Shown here in pieces: positions 8,173 to 17,305 of a stretch of DNA of 58,159 bases. The notes under the pieces were generated by a model. That model was not told the origin of the DNA. It saw only the letters and a list, made by a program, of their open reading frames with translations, and ran no database searches. The DNA lies in contig JARLHX010000306.1 in NCBI GenBank assembly GCA_031292035.1, positions 1-58,159 of the forward strand. The letters run 5' to 3'. This DNA is from Negativicutes bacterium (lineage in GTDB: Bacteria; Bacillota_C; Negativicutes; Sporomusales_B; JARLHX01). How positions within the stretch are numbered: position 1 is the first letter of the stretch; the number at the start of each line of letters is the position of its first letter. Made by a program: the position numbers and the translations under genes.

Positions 8173-9858
8173 TCAGAGTCTGATCACAGCTTTAGAGGAG
8201 AAATGCGGTCCGGTTTCCCCCGCAGTGACCAGGGTATGCTTGAGCCAGTTGGCCTCGTCCCTGTGGGGAAAATCGGTACGGAAATGATGCCCTCTGGATT
8301 CCTGCCGGGCCATGGCCGAGCCGGCGATCAGGCCAGCCAGCTCGCACATGACTTCAAGCTGGAGCAAATCAACCAGCTGCTGATTGAAGGCTGGAACGCT
8401 CGGAACCCTGACCCCGGCCAATTCCGTCCGCACCGCCCCGGCAACTGCGTTTAGCTTTGTCAGCCCGACTGCGTCGCGGTGCACTCCCGCATAGCGCTGG
8501 ACCGCCGACCGCAGTTGATCCCTCAGCTCCCGCAACGGGGCGCCTGCCTGTCCGCCGGCGGCGACCCTGCCGGCGACACGCCCTATTTCGCCATCCAGCC
8601 CCGTCGGATCGACCTTTTGTTGTCTATTGGCCCCGGCCCATTGATGAGCCGATAGTCCGGCCTTGGCCCCGAAAACCTGGGTGGCGGTGAGGCCGCTGCC
8701 AGCCAGACGGTTGGCCCCGTCAAAGTTACCGGCGCATTCCGGGGTGGCAAAAAGCCCTTGTAGGCTGGTCTGGCAGCGCTCGTCGATCGAGATGCCCCCC
8801 ATCAGATAATGGGCGCCTGGCGCGACCTCGATTTGATCGGTGGCCGGTTCGACGCCATGGGCCCGGATATAATTGTACTGGGTGGTATTCAGCATTTTAC
8901 GGACGACCTCCTGTGGCTGCGGCGAATCTCCCACATACCACTTCAGCCCTCCGCGGTCTGTGCCCCGCCCCCCGCCGATTGCCTTGGCCATTTGACGCAT
9001 GGCTTCATCGCGCACCGGCATCGGCTTGGCTAAAACTGGCTTTCCGTCCTTGTCGTAGACATTGCCGTCCAGCATCGCCGGCGATAGAAACTCGTAATGG
9101 ACAAAAGCACCGGCCAGCGACGGCGGCCAAACGATTACCGAGGGATAAAACAGCACCATCTCCATATCCACCAGCTGCGCTCCGGCGCGGTAGGCGTGGA
9201 GAATGCCGTCGCCGGTAGCGTCGGACGGACAGTCGTTGACTTCCCATAGCCACTGGCAGCCACCGGTAGCCATCACCACCGCCCTGGCGTTGATTTGCCA
9301 AATTTCTCCATCCCCGAGATTGACGCCGATTGCGCCGGCTACGGCAGTTTCATCCGGCGCGGCAGCCTTCAGCAATCCTGTCACAAGAAAATCATCCAAC
9401 ATCGAAATATTACCCTGCTGACGACAAGCTTTGTCCAGTGCCGTCGCCAAACCGATCCCACCGCCGGCGAGAAAAATATTGCGCGGCCGGGACTGGCCAG
9501 GAAGCTGTCTCATGGCATAATTGCCATCAGAACGGCGGAGGATCTTTCCCCCATATCTTTCGATGTCCAAAGCTCTGCTCACGGCTTCCTCCGCCAGAAC
9601 CCTGACCAGGTTCTGATCCCCCAGGTCATAACCGGCAGCCACCGTATCCTGAAAAAACTGCTCAGGACTGTCATCCGGATGAAAGGGCACCTGCAAACCA
9701 CCGGCCGCAGTCAGTGTGATGCCCGACTTGGCGACAGGGCCCTTGTTTGTCAGCAGTACCTGCGAACCGGCCTCGGCGGCAGCCAGCGCCGCCCTCAGTC
9801 CTGCACCGCCGCCGCCGATGATCAGCACCTCGGTTGTCAGCTCTCTGGCAATCTTCAT
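8173..9858 (-). CDS. Fumarate reductase/succinate dehydrogenase-like flavoprotein
   Basis: This 561-residue FAD-dependent oxidoreductase has the N-terminal dinucleotide motif IIGGGGAGLRAA and a capping domain with AHYLMGGISID. In FrdA/SdhA the FAD is attached to a His in a SHT motif. Here the equivalent VAKSGITLTAAGG has Gly, so FAD is probably bound non-covalently, as in L-aspartate oxidase. There is no signal peptide or membrane anchor gene. The ATG overlaps the stop of the [2Fe-2S] gene (ATGA), so the two are translationally coupled and likely form a complex. With a tricarboxylate-type locus upstream, reduction of an unsaturated acid (fumarate or aconitate) or oxidation of tricarballylate are possible. 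The substrate is inferred. Confidence 0.85.
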   Translation of the reverse strand: MKIARELTTEVLIIGGGGAGLRAALAAAEAGSQVLLTNKGPVAKSGITLTAAGGLQVPFHPDDSPEQFFQDTVAAGYDLGDQNLVRVLAEEAVSRALDIERYGGKILRRSDGNYAMRQLPGQSRPRNIFLAGGGIGLATALDKACRQQGNISMLDDFLVTGLLKAAAPDETAVAGAIGVNLGDGEIWQINARAVVMATGGCQWLWEVNDCPSDATGDGILHAYRAGAQLVDMEMVLFYPSVIVWPPSLAGAFVHYEFLSPAMLDGNVYDKDGKPVLAKPMPVRDEAMRQMAKAIGGGRGTDRGGLKWYVGDSPQPQEVVRKMLNTTQYNYIRAHGVEPATDQIEVAPGAHYLMGGISIDERCQTSLQGLFATPECAGNFDGANRLAGSGLTATQVFGAKAGLSAHQWAGANRQQKVDPTGLDGEIGRVAGRVAAGGQAGAPLRELRDQLRSAVQRYAGVHRDAVGLTKLNAVAGAVRTELAGVRVPSVPAFNQQLVDLLQLEVMCELAGLIAGSAMARQESRGHHFRTDFPHRDEANWLKHTLVTAGETGPHFSSKAVIRL

Positions 9859-10220
9859 AACGCTTTCTCTCCTTCCAGCTCGGCCGAAAGGGGCTGAGAA
9901 AAATCGACCACTACATCCCGAATGATTTTGAACCTGGAATGGGGCTCCACCCGGACCGACTCACCCGGCTTAACCAACGTGACGCAGCCAAGCACATCCT
10001 TGCCGTTGACACGTACCAGGCAGGAGCCGCACTGTCCCTTGAAACAAGTCGATGTACGACAGGCGAACCCGGGATCGGCATCATGAATCTTCGCTAAAAG
10101 GGTCATGACTGACAGCGGTTCGCCGCTGTCGATAAAGAATTCTTGAAAATGACCGGCTGCTTCCTCGCCGGCCCTGGAGCGAAATACACTGACCGAAATT
10201 CCCTGTGCTATTCCAGACAA
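9855..10220 (-). CDS. Short [2Fe-2S] SdhB/FrdB N-domain-like protein
   Basis: The protein has 121 residues, about half the usual FrdB length. The plant-type ferredoxin cysteines CRTSTCFKGQCGSC and a downstream GC are present, but the C-terminal 4Fe-4S/3Fe-4S domain is absent. The frame opens at TTG 10220 with a GGGAG/TGGGA site upstream; no ATG fits the frame. It overlaps the flavoprotein by four bases. It probably passes electrons between the flavoprotein and a soluble partner. With no quinone-linked subunit it may use ferredoxin or another soluble donor. Confidence 0.8.
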   Translation of the reverse strand: MSGIAQGISVSVFRSRAGEEAAGHFQEFFIDSGEPLSVMTLLAKIHDADPGFACRTSTCFKGQCGSCLVRVNGKDVLGCVTLVKPGESVRVEPHSRFKIIRDVVVDFSQPLSAELEGEKAL

Positions 10221-10340
10221 ATCCCATCACTCCCGCACTCATGCTAAATCTTCTTTCGCCTTCTAGTCTATCCACGGCAGAGCTTCACCAACTATAAGAA
10301 TATTTAGCCAGCTGCCAGGCAAAGTCCTGTCGCCGACTAC

Positions 10341-10375
10341 AAAATAAACCTCCGCATAAGCGGAGGTTTATTTTT
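10341..10375. terminator. Bidirectional terminator
   Basis: A perfect 15-bp stem, AAAATAAACCTCCGC with ATAA loop, has T runs on both strands. It ends the DASS transporter transcript and separates it from the flavoprotein pair. Confidence 0.85.
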
Positions 10376-10386
10376 CAATTAATTGA

Positions 10387-11790
10387 TTACCACAGTCCCA
10401 GGACTTTCCACCAGATGGAGCCAATCCCCAGCCAGATGATGACATTGATCACCGAAATCACGAAGCCGTGTTTCCACCATGTCCCTTGCGGAATATAGCC
10501 GGCGCCGAAATAGATGGGCGCAGGCCCGGCGGCGTAGTGGGTCAGCGACATGCAAAGATGGGAGGCATAAGCCAGAATCAATACTGACAGCATGAGCGGC
10601 GCACCGGCGGCTACAGCCACCGAGGCAAAAGCGACGTACATCGCTGTCACGTGTCCGGCGATGCTGGCAAAGCCGTAGTGGGCGTAAATATAGACCAGGA
10701 CGAGAACCACAAGTGACAACTCCCAGGGAACACCCACCAGGGATGCTCCGACCGCCTTGGCGAACCAGGGAATAAAACCGAGCTTGGAAAGGTAGTCAGC
10801 CAGACCGATGAGGCTGCCCATCCAGATGAGTGTATCCCAGGCGTGCTTTTCGCCGATGACGTCTTCCCAGTCCACCACTTTGGTAACTAGGGTAACTGCC
10901 ACGCCGGCCAGCGCAACGATAGCTGCGTCAATATGATTGTATTGACTGGTAGCCCACAGGCAAAGCATACCGATGAATACAGCGGTAGTAACTTTTTCAC
11001 CCCAAGACATGGGGCCCATTTTCTTCAGTTCATCAGAGGCGATCTGTTTGGCTTCCGGTGTGTTTTTCAACTCTGGCGGATAAGCCTTATAGATGTAATA
11101 AGGAACAACTAGAATGGATACAATGCCTGGTACCGCGGCCGCGAGTGCCCACAGGCCCCAGCTGATATCAGCACCGAGAGCTTTCGATGCCAGTACGGCG
11201 ACCAAGGTATTGGCAGCCGACGCAGTCATGAAACTGGCCGAACAGATGCCGTCCCCCTGATAACTCACCATCAAGAGATACGAGCCGATTTTCCGTGCTG
11301 TCGGTCCCGGCTCGGACCCAAAAGCCGAGCACAGGCTGCGCACGATCGGGAACATGATGCCGCCGGCGCGCGCCGCGTTGGAGGCGGTCGCTGGCGCAAT
11401 GATCAGGTCGGCCAGCACCACGGCATAGCCTAGTTTGAGAGCACTGCCGCCGATGGCCCGCATAACGGTATAGGCGACCCTGCGGCCAAGACCGGTTTTC
11501 TTGAAGGCCACCGAAAAGACGAAGGCGGCCACGATGAGCCAGATAACGGTATTGCTGAAGCCGGAAAGAGCTTCCGCCGGCTTAAGGACACCGACAAAGG
11601 CACAAAAGGTAATGCTGATCAGCGCCACCGCGCCGATAGGCAGCGGCTTGACGATAAACCCGACGATGGTGGCCACAAAGACGGCAAACAAGTGCCAGGC
11701 CTGGACAGTAACTCCTGACGGGACAGGTAAGAACCAAATAATAGCACCTAAGACAACGACACCCAAACCACGGATCATATCTTGTTTCAC
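10387..11790 (-). CDS. DASS/SLC13-family di- or tricarboxylate transporter
   Basis: This 467-residue membrane protein has about a dozen hydrophobic segments and the family signature regions VLADLIIAPATASNAARAGG and a late SHLCMSLTHYAAGPAP. It resembles the CitT/TtdT/YbhI branch, which exchanges or co-transports citrate, tartrate or C4-dicarboxylates. Translation starts at GTG 11790 after AGGAGGG. It sits 143 bases after the Fe-S cassette and ahead of the flavoprotein pair. It likely imports the acid that the LeuCD-like dehydratase and the dehydrogenase use. Exact substrate unknown. Confidence 0.85.
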   Translation of the reverse strand: MKQDMIRGLGVVVLGAIIWFLPVPSGVTVQAWHLFAVFVATIVGFIVKPLPIGAVALISITFCAFVGVLKPAEALSGFSNTVIWLIVAAFVFSVAFKKTGLGRRVAYTVMRAIGGSALKLGYAVVLADLIIAPATASNAARAGGIMFPIVRSLCSAFGSEPGPTARKIGSYLLMVSYQGDGICSASFMTASAANTLVAVLASKALGADISWGLWALAAAVPGIVSILVVPYYIYKAYPPELKNTPEAKQIASDELKKMGPMSWGEKVTTAVFIGMLCLWATSQYNHIDAAIVALAGVAVTLVTKVVDWEDVIGEKHAWDTLIWMGSLIGLADYLSKLGFIPWFAKAVGASLVGVPWELSLVVLVLVYIYAHYGFASIAGHVTAMYVAFASVAVAAGAPLMLSVLILAYASHLCMSLTHYAAGPAPIYFGAGYIPQGTWWKHGFVISVINVIIWLGIGSIWWKVLGLW

Positions 11791-11933
11791 TAGACACCCT
11801 CCTCTGCACTATAGTATGGATAGGCTCCAAAAAACTTGTGAAAATGATCGCGCAAGCAGGTTTTGACAAGCTCGCTTAACGCGACCATCGTCACAAATTG
11901 CTTTACAATACTGAGGTATTATAATGGTTGTCT

Positions 11934-12551
11934 TTATATATTCTCACGGATAATTTCGGCACAGCGGATCTGGTTGAAAATACCGCAGTAGCAAAAGTCG
12001 CTGAGCCGGATGGCACCCTGTTCAGGGGTCATCTTGCCTGATTCAACCTGTTTCATGATATGGCTGACGAATTTCGGCGGGATCATATGATGGCCGCACA
12101 TGGTCGTCACCGATAGGGTGACTTCATCAGGCAGCTTGTCCTTGCGACCCCATACTCCCATGGAATAATTGATGGAATGCGGTGTTACCCCGGCTTCTTT
12201 ACAGGCAGGAAGAACTTCGGTCAATACCCCGGTGATAACGGCAGACATCCCGAGATCCTGCTCCTTGATCCGCTTTAAAAAGCCGACTATTTGATCCTTC
12301 CGAGTAAATACGCCACGCAGCCGCGACTTGTCGGAAAGTTTCGCTTTAATCTCTTCTGAGGTGAAACGGGTCACCGGGCCGGTTTTGACGTCGCCCCAGT
12401 TTTCCGAACCCACAGCCTCGGCAGCTTCGATATAGGCCAGAGCTTTGGGGGTGATGCCTACGTCGTTTACGCCTTTGGTCTGATACATAAACCAGTTGAA
12501 GTCTTTCTTTTGGGACTCAATGTTACCTGAGCGATGTAGTGAATGTGTCAT
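11934..12551 (-). CDS. Cys/His-motif protein of unknown function, cassette copy 1, small subunit
   Basis: I do not recognise a named family. The 205-residue soluble protein aligns without gaps for about 200 residues to the protein at 40057-40698; I count roughly 80 identical positions by eye. Shared motifs at identical positions are LHR (5-7), KGVN (26-29), GD-KTG (53-58), C117, PH at 124-125, WG (134-135), LPDE (140-143), TTMCGH (149-154), P158, and C187-x-C189-G-x-FN. The conserved Cys and His residues suggest a metal or cluster site. It is encoded 15 bases after a two-cluster ferredoxin-like protein, its likely partner. Its locus encodes an aconitase-type dehydratase and an isocitrate-type dehydrogenase. 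Confidence 0.8.
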   Translation of the reverse strand: MTHSLHRSGNIESQKKDFNWFMYQTKGVNDVGITPKALAYIEAAEAVGSENWGDVKTGPVTRFTSEEIKAKLSDKSRLRGVFTRKDQIVGFLKRIKEQDLGMSAVITGVLTEVLPACKEAGVTPHSINYSMGVWGRKDKLPDEVTLSVTTMCGHHMIPPKFVSHIMKQVESGKMTPEQGAIRLSDFCYCGIFNQIRCAEIIRENI

Positions 12552-12566
12552 AGTTGTCTCTCCTTC

Positions 12567-13295
12567 CTAATCCGTGATAAGCGGCCGCCCCAGGCCGACA
12601 TTGACTTTTCCGCGGAATGGCTGCGGGATACCCAGTTTATCGAGGCACTGCAAGGTATCATTTTTGCCTTCTTCATCAACCCGGAGGATAAGACCTAACG
12701 AAAAGACAGTGTCGATCTCTTTCTCTACCTTTTGCAGAGCAGCCAGTGCGTCCGGCAATTGGTCTTCGCGGCAATGGCCTTCGACAATAACCGAAAGCAT
12801 CCGGGTATCGAGGCAGTCATCCTGTAGTTTTCCTGTCTTGATGTCCGGCATCAGGGCAGTCAATGGGGTCTGGTCGGGAGGAGCCAGTTGAACACCGGCA
12901 CTACACAGTGCCATGGCCACCTTTCCGGCATCCCTGAGATGAACTCCCAAACCCGGGCGCCCCATGTCAATGCATACACCGACTTGGCCGCGTTTTATTC
13001 GTCCGGATACGTCGTTGGTCTTGACCTCTTCGGTACCTCTGCCGGTGACGCCGGTGACCGGATGATTCTCCACCGGGTCGCTCATCATGTGTTTGAATTC
13101 TTTGTAGAAGGTGTCCAATGGCGAAGGTTCGATAGCGTCCTTGGGACAAACCTTTTGCCTGAGACAAACATAGCACTCCACACATTCATCCTGATCGATA
13201 TGGCATTTTTTGTCGCCATAATGGATAGCGTCCACCGTGCAGTAGGTCATACAGATCTTACAGCCGATGCATTTTTCCTGATTCACTTGGGCCAT
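12567..13295 (-). CDS. Ferredoxin-domain protein with novel C-terminal region, cassette copy 1, large subunit
   Basis: The first 55 of 242 residues hold two 4Fe-4S motifs, C9-IG-C-KI-C-MTY-C19 and CVECYVCLRQKVCP. The rest matches no domain I know but is shared with 40695-41438: GRGTEEVKTNDVSGR, DMGRPG-G, KVAMAL, TGKLQDDCLD and the C-terminal GLGRPL. The ATG immediately follows the LeuD-like stop, and its ribosome site lies inside that gene, so the two are translationally linked. It probably carries electrons to or from the small subunit encoded next. The reaction is unknown. Confidence 0.8.
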   Translation of the reverse strand: MAQVNQEKCIGCKICMTYCTVDAIHYGDKKCHIDQDECVECYVCLRQKVCPKDAIEPSPLDTFYKEFKHMMSDPVENHPVTGVTGRGTEEVKTNDVSGRIKRGQVGVCIDMGRPGLGVHLRDAGKVAMALCSAGVQLAPPDQTPLTALMPDIKTGKLQDDCLDTRMLSVIVEGHCREDQLPDALAALQKVEKEIDTVFSLGLILRVDEEGKNDTLQCLDKLGIPQPFRGKVNVGLGRPLITD

Positions 13296-13838
13296 TTAGC
13301 TTTCCTCCTTATCTATTATGCCTGCCGCTTGGTTGGCAGTAACATGGCTGAGATAGGGCACCAGGCCGCCGAGGCGGATATACTCCAGCAAAAAAGCCGG
13401 CGGCTTTACGAAGCCGTACTCTTTGCCGGTCTTCATATTGGTGATGATCCCGTCTTCCAGATTGATGGCTGCCGACTCCCCAGCGTTCACTTCCGCCACA
13501 AAAGCGGGACAGACAATGGCCGGGATGCCGAGATTGTAACAATTGCGATAGAATATCCGGGCAAACGACGCCGCCACAACCGCGCTCACGCCGGCGTGTT
13601 TTAAAGCCTGGGGCGCCTGCTCCCGGCTGGAACCGTAGCCGAGATTGATGCCGGCGACGACGATATCGCCAGGCTGGACCTTTCCGGCAAACTCGGGATC
13701 GGCGCCCGCCAGGCAGTTGGCAGCCAGTTCCTCCGGCTTGGTCATGGTCATAAACCGGGAAGGCATGATCTGATCGGTGCTGAGATTGTCGCCGAACTTC
13801 CAGACCATTCCTTTAATCATAATGACTTTAAGGCTCAA
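13296..13838 (-). CDS. LeuD/aconitase-family dehydratase small subunit
   Basis: About 180 residues, with the swivel-domain motifs FGDNLSTDQIMPSRFM and the substrate-binding loop GYGSSREQAPQAL. The stop of the large-subunit gene overlaps a TTG start at 13838 (TTGA), and GGGAGGG lies about 9 bases before it; ATG 13820 is the alternative. The heterodimer would isomerise or dehydrate a 2- or 3-hydroxy tricarboxylate or substituted malate. No leuA or other leucine biosynthesis gene is present, and a LysR regulator, a transporter and Fe-S genes surround it. A catabolic substrate such as citrate/isocitrate, a homologue or dimethylmalate is therefore favoured. Confidence 0.85.
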   Translation of the reverse strand: MSLKVIMIKGMVWKFGDNLSTDQIMPSRFMTMTKPEELAANCLAGADPEFAGKVQPGDIVVAGINLGYGSSREQAPQALKHAGVSAVVAASFARIFYRNCYNLGIPAIVCPAFVAEVNAGESAAINLEDGIITNMKTGKEYGFVKPPAFLLEYIRLGGLVPYLSHVTANQAAGIIDKEES

Positions 13839-15100
13839 GCGTCTTTCCCTCCCATCAGTTGGCGCGGGTCGGTGATCACGCCGGTCACGGCCGATGCCGT
13901 CACCGTCAGGGTGCTGGCCAGGTAAATCTGCCCGCCCTGCCCCATCCGGCCCACCATATTCCGGGTGGTTGTCGAGATGCATACCTCGTCCGGCGCCAGG
14001 CAGCCGACCTCATAGCCGGCACAAGTGCCGCAGGCCGGTGAACTGATGACCGCGCCTGCCTGGACGAGTTTTTCAATCAGGCCGCTGCGCGCCGCCTTCT
14101 CAACCACCTGCGATGTGTTCGGAACAATGACGAACCGCACATCAGGATGAACTCGCCGATTCTCCAAAACCCAGGCAGCCTGTACCAAATCGTGATAAAA
14201 CGCTCCCGAACACGACCCCAGGGTCGCCTGGTCAATCCGCGTACCAGCCACTTCCTGCACCGGGACACCGTTGGTCGGCAGGCTCGGAGGAGCCACGATC
14301 GGCTCAAGACCCGACAAGTCGTAAGTTCTTTCTTCTTTATAAACTGCATCGGCATCAGGGGTGACAAACCAATCGCCGTCGCGGCGTCCCCCCATTTTCA
14401 CCAGGGCTTTTTCATCAGCAGCTACGAAAACGTTCTTAGCCCCCATCTCCAGCCCCATAATGGCTACCGCCATCCGTTCGTCGAAACTGAGTTCCTCCAT
14501 GAGCGGCCCCCCCAGTTCCAGGGCCATATAATTGAGCCCCTGCGGACCGAATTCGTGCAGCAGGAATAAGGCGATATCCTTCGCAGCCAGACCGGGGCCA
14601 AGCCGGCCGGTGAGGGTAACTTTGACCGTCTCGGGGACCATCAGCCAGACCTTGCCTGTAGCCAATACGCCCGCCATCTCTGTCGAGCCGATCCCGGTAG
14701 CGAAACAACCACAGGCGCCCTGTCCCACTGTGTGCGAATCAGTGCCCACCACCACACTGCCAGGACGGGCCAGTCCTTCTTCCGCCACCACCGGGTGCAT
14801 CACCCCGCGGCCGTTGGGAAAAACCCGGGCTCCGTGCTTGGCTGCGAACTGGCGCAGCGCCCGATGATGTTCCGCCGCCCGAAAAGTGGTGGCTGGTGAA
14901 TGGTGATCCAGGGTGAACCAGACCTTGCTCGGATCCCACACCGACTGCACCGGAAGTTTCGCGAATTCCTCAATCATAATCGGTCCATTATTATCATGTA
15001 TTACCGCCAAATCAACCGGGACGTCCAGGATCTGCCCCGGCACCGGGCCAGGCTGACCGGCTTTAGCACCCAAAATTTTCTGTACCACCGTTAAACCCAT
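13835..15100 (-). CDS. LeuC/aconitase-family dehydratase large subunit
   Basis: This 421-residue protein is the size of the short LeuC/HacA branch. The 4Fe-4S ligands are C297 (GSCSGAF), C357 and C360 (SPACGTCAGY). Other conserved family motifs are DLAVIHDNNGP and VGTDSHTVGQGA. GGGAGGATATAACAAC precedes ATG 15100. It pairs with the small subunit that overlaps its 3' end. It is downstream of an isocitrate/isopropylmalate-type dehydrogenase, so the pair would make or use that enzyme's 2-hydroxy acid substrate. It could equally be annotated as isopropylmalate, homoaconitate or dimethylmalate dehydratase; the sequence alone does not decide. Confidence 0.85.
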   Translation of the reverse strand: MGLTVVQKILGAKAGQPGPVPGQILDVPVDLAVIHDNNGPIMIEEFAKLPVQSVWDPSKVWFTLDHHSPATTFRAAEHHRALRQFAAKHGARVFPNGRGVMHPVVAEEGLARPGSVVVGTDSHTVGQGACGCFATGIGSTEMAGVLATGKVWLMVPETVKVTLTGRLGPGLAAKDIALFLLHEFGPQGLNYMALELGGPLMEELSFDERMAVAIMGLEMGAKNVFVAADEKALVKMGGRRDGDWFVTPDADAVYKEERTYDLSGLEPIVAPPSLPTNGVPVQEVAGTRIDQATLGSCSGAFYHDLVQAAWVLENRRVHPDVRFVIVPNTSQVVEKAARSGLIEKLVQAGAVISSPACGTCAGYEVGCLAPDEVCISTTTRNMVGRMGQGGQIYLASTLTVTASAVTGVITDPRQLMGGKDA

Positions 15101-15118
15101 GTTGTTATATCCTCCCTG

Positions 15119-16201
15119 CTACTTGGCCGCCAACTTACGGCAGATAGCTTCGCCCATCTGTTCGGTCGATGATGACCCGCCCAAATCGGCTGTCACAAAC
15201 TGCCGTTCCTCGAGGACGCTGCTCACGGCTGCTTCGATTTCAGCGGCGCAAGCGACCATCGCCGCGTCGCCCCGGCGCATTCCCAGCCATTGGAGCATCA
15301 TCTGGCCTGACATAATCATGGCGTAAGGGTTGGCAATATGCTTGCCGGAGATATCCGGAGCCGAGCCGTGCGTCGCCTGAGCCATGACATACCGCGGACC
15401 AAAACACAGTCCCGGCGCCATGCCGAGGCCGCCCACCAGACCGGCAGCTTCATCAGTCAGGATATCGCCGAACATGTTGGTGGAAGCGATGACATCGAAA
15501 TTTTGCGGCTTCATCACCAGCTGCATGGCAAAGGTATCAACCACCGCCGTATCAAAAGTGATATCAGGATAATCCTTGCTGACATCGCGGCAGGAATCGA
15601 TAAACAAGCCGCAGCCCAGCTTAAACACCGTATTCTTATGGATGGCTGTCACCCGCTTCTTACCGCCCCGCTGCCGGGCCAGATCAAAGGCTGACCGGGC
15701 TACCAGCTCGGAGTTGCGGCGAGTGATGACCCGCATCGACATAGCGATATCAGGAGTAGGCATAAACTCGCCTGTGCCTTTATACATATTGCGGTCTGGC
15801 TGGAAGCCTTCATTATTTTCGCGGATAATCACCAAGTCGACATTCTGGTGAATGGACGGCAGCCCCGGGTGGGATTTGGCGGGACGGATATTGCTCACCA
15901 AATCAAAGGTGCGACGGATGATCGGATGCGGATTGATGGCTTTCGGGTCGTCCTTGGGGTAAGCCATATGGCCGATTGGCCCCAGTATCCACCCATCCAA
16001 TTCGAGCAGGGTCTCCAGCGTCTTGGCCGGCAGTGTTTCGCCCAACGTCTTATAGGCCGGTGCGCCGACCGGGAGCGGAACCCATTCCACGTTGATTTCG
16101 GGATATTTTTTCAGAGCCTCTTGCATAACTGTTACAGCCACAGGCACGATTTCCAGCCCGATATCATCGCCTGGCAATATTCCCAACCGGTATTTTTCCA
16201 T
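15119..16201 (-). CDS. Isocitrate/isopropylmalate dehydrogenase family protein
   Basis: This 360-residue metal- and NAD(P)-dependent beta-decarboxylating dehydrogenase begins [17 protein letters not shown]. It has the substrate loop [16 protein letters not shown], the RENNEGF motif, the catalytic Lys region AIHKNTVFK, metal-binding aspartates in [11 protein letters not shown] and the nucleotide region [13 protein letters not shown] 16201 is chosen because GAGGAGG is 9 bases upstream; an in-frame TTG further up overlaps that site. The substrate loop differs from typical LeuB and Icd. It is the first gene of the minus-strand operon and is divergent from a LysR regulator. The substrate is unassigned. 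Confidence 0.85.
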   Translation of the reverse strand: MEKYRLGILPGDDIGLEIVPVAVTVMQEALKKYPEINVEWVPLPVGAPAYKTLGETLPAKTLETLLELDGWILGPIGHMAYPKDDPKAINPHPIIRRTFDLVSNIRPAKSHPGLPSIHQNVDLVIIRENNEGFQPDRNMYKGTGEFMPTPDIAMSMRVITRRNSELVARSAFDLARQRGGKKRVTAIHKNTVFKLGCGLFIDSCRDVSKDYPDITFDTAVVDTFAMQLVMKPQNFDVIASTNMFGDILTDEAAGLVGGLGMAPGLCFGPRYVMAQATHGSAPDISGKHIANPYAMIMSGQMMLQWLGMRRGDAAMVACAAEIEAAVSSVLEERQFVTADLGGSSSTEQMGEAICRKLAAK

Positions 16202-16265
16202 ATCGTAAATCCTCCTCAAATAGTAAGTCTCTTCCTCTATACACTATATCATCTTCTGAAAATTA

Positions 16266-16294
16266 TCTGAAATATTCTGTAAATATGGTATAAT
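16266..16294 (+). promoter_or_regulatory. Extended -10 promoter for the LysR gene
   Basis: TATAAT at 16289-16294 is preceded by TGG, giving an extended -10 element; the -35 region (TCTGAA) is weak. It lies in the 129-base intergenic region shared with the divergent dehydrogenase operon, the usual place for LysR-type control of both. Confidence 0.55.
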
Positions 16295-16330
16295 AACAAA
16301 TACATATCATTGCTGAAACAGGTGAGAATT

Positions 16331-17239
16331 ATGGAATTAAGAGAGCTGGAATATTTTCAGGAGGTATGCCGGACCGGCAGTTTCACCCGGGCGGCAGCCA
16401 ATCTTTATGTTGCCCAGCCATGCATTACTAACGCTATCCGCAAACTGGAAGCCGAGCTCAGCGTGCAGCTCCTCAACCGGACCAATAAAACGGTAAGTAT
16501 CACCCCTGAAGGGCAGCTGTTCTTGGAACGGATCACCGCCTTACTCAGCATGGCCGGCGAAATCACCCAGGAAATGCGGGATTTGAATACCCTCAGTCGT
16601 GGTTCCCTGAAACTTGGCGTCCCGCCGCAAATTTGCGCCAATCTTTTTCCCAGCCTGTTTATGGAATTCGGCGCCATCTATCCCAATCTCAATCTGAGCG
16701 TTTTTGAAGAAGGCTCGGTTGCAACCATCAGCCTGTTGGAAAAAGGTGAACTTGACGTCGGCATTGTCATCCTGCCTGACGCCACCCCGGAACTCAATAC
16801 TCGCCCCATCCGCCAGGAACCGATCGTCCTTTGCGTATCGCCTCAGCATCCTTTGAGCGGGCAAGCCATGGTTGATTTTGCTGAGTTAAAAGACGAAAAG
16901 TTTATCCTGCGCCAAACCGACTCTTTCCACCGGGATATCGTCATCCATCAGTGCCATATCCATGGATTTACGCCCAATATTGTTTTCTCCTCTAATCAGG
17001 TCCAAACCATCAAATCGATGGTAGCTAAAAACGTCGGCATCGCCTTTTTTATGGAGATGGTGGTGAAAGAGGACCGTAATATCGTCGCCATTCCCTTGCA
17101 GGATCCCCTTTCGGTCACCATTGGACTGGCCTGGAAAAAGGGCCGCTATACGTCCAAAGCCGCTCTGGCCTTCATTGATTTCGCGACTGCCAAATCACAA
17201 CATCCCGCCCCCGTCGCAGACATTGGGCTATGCCTTTAG
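16331..17239 (+). CDS. LysR-family transcriptional regulator
   Basis: This 302-residue regulator has an N-terminal winged helix (LEYFQEVCRTGSFTRAAANL, residues about 5-60). A periplasmic-binding-type effector domain from about 90 carries RGSLKLGVPP and LDVGIVIL. AGGTGAG lies 6 bases before ATG 16331; an upstream in-frame ATG lacks a site. It is transcribed away from the dehydrogenase-dehydratase operon and probably activates it when the corresponding carboxylic acid is present. Confidence 0.92.
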   Translation: MELRELEYFQEVCRTGSFTRAAANLYVAQPCITNAIRKLEAELSVQLLNRTNKTVSITPEGQLFLERITALLSMAGEITQEMRDLNTLSRGSLKLGVPPQICANLFPSLFMEFGAIYPNLNLSVFEEGSVATISLLEKGELDVGIVILPDATPELNTRPIRQEPIVLCVSPQHPLSGQAMVDFAELKDEKFILRQTDSFHRDIVIHQCHIHGFTPNIVFSSNQVQTIKSMVAKNVGIAFFMEMVVKEDRNIVAIPLQDPLSVTIGLAWKKGRYTSKAALAFIDFATAKSQHPAPVADIGLCL

Positions 17240-17264
17240 TCCTTAAAATCAGTCAACACGTAAT

Positions 17265-17300
17265 AACACCAAAAGAGTCTATAGGCTCTTTTGGTGTTTT
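17265..17300 (+). terminator. Terminator after the LysR gene
   Basis: AACACCAAAAGAG (17265-17277) pairs perfectly with 17286-17298, followed by Ts. The stem can also serve the convergent DJ-1 gene. Confidence 0.85.
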
Positions 17301-17305
17301 AAGTT

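Noticed and set aside
13296..15100. Leucine biosynthesis leuCD
   Set aside because: No leuA or other leucine genes are near, and the operon has a LysR regulator, transporter and Fe-S cassette. A catabolic LeuCD-like pair is a safer reading.
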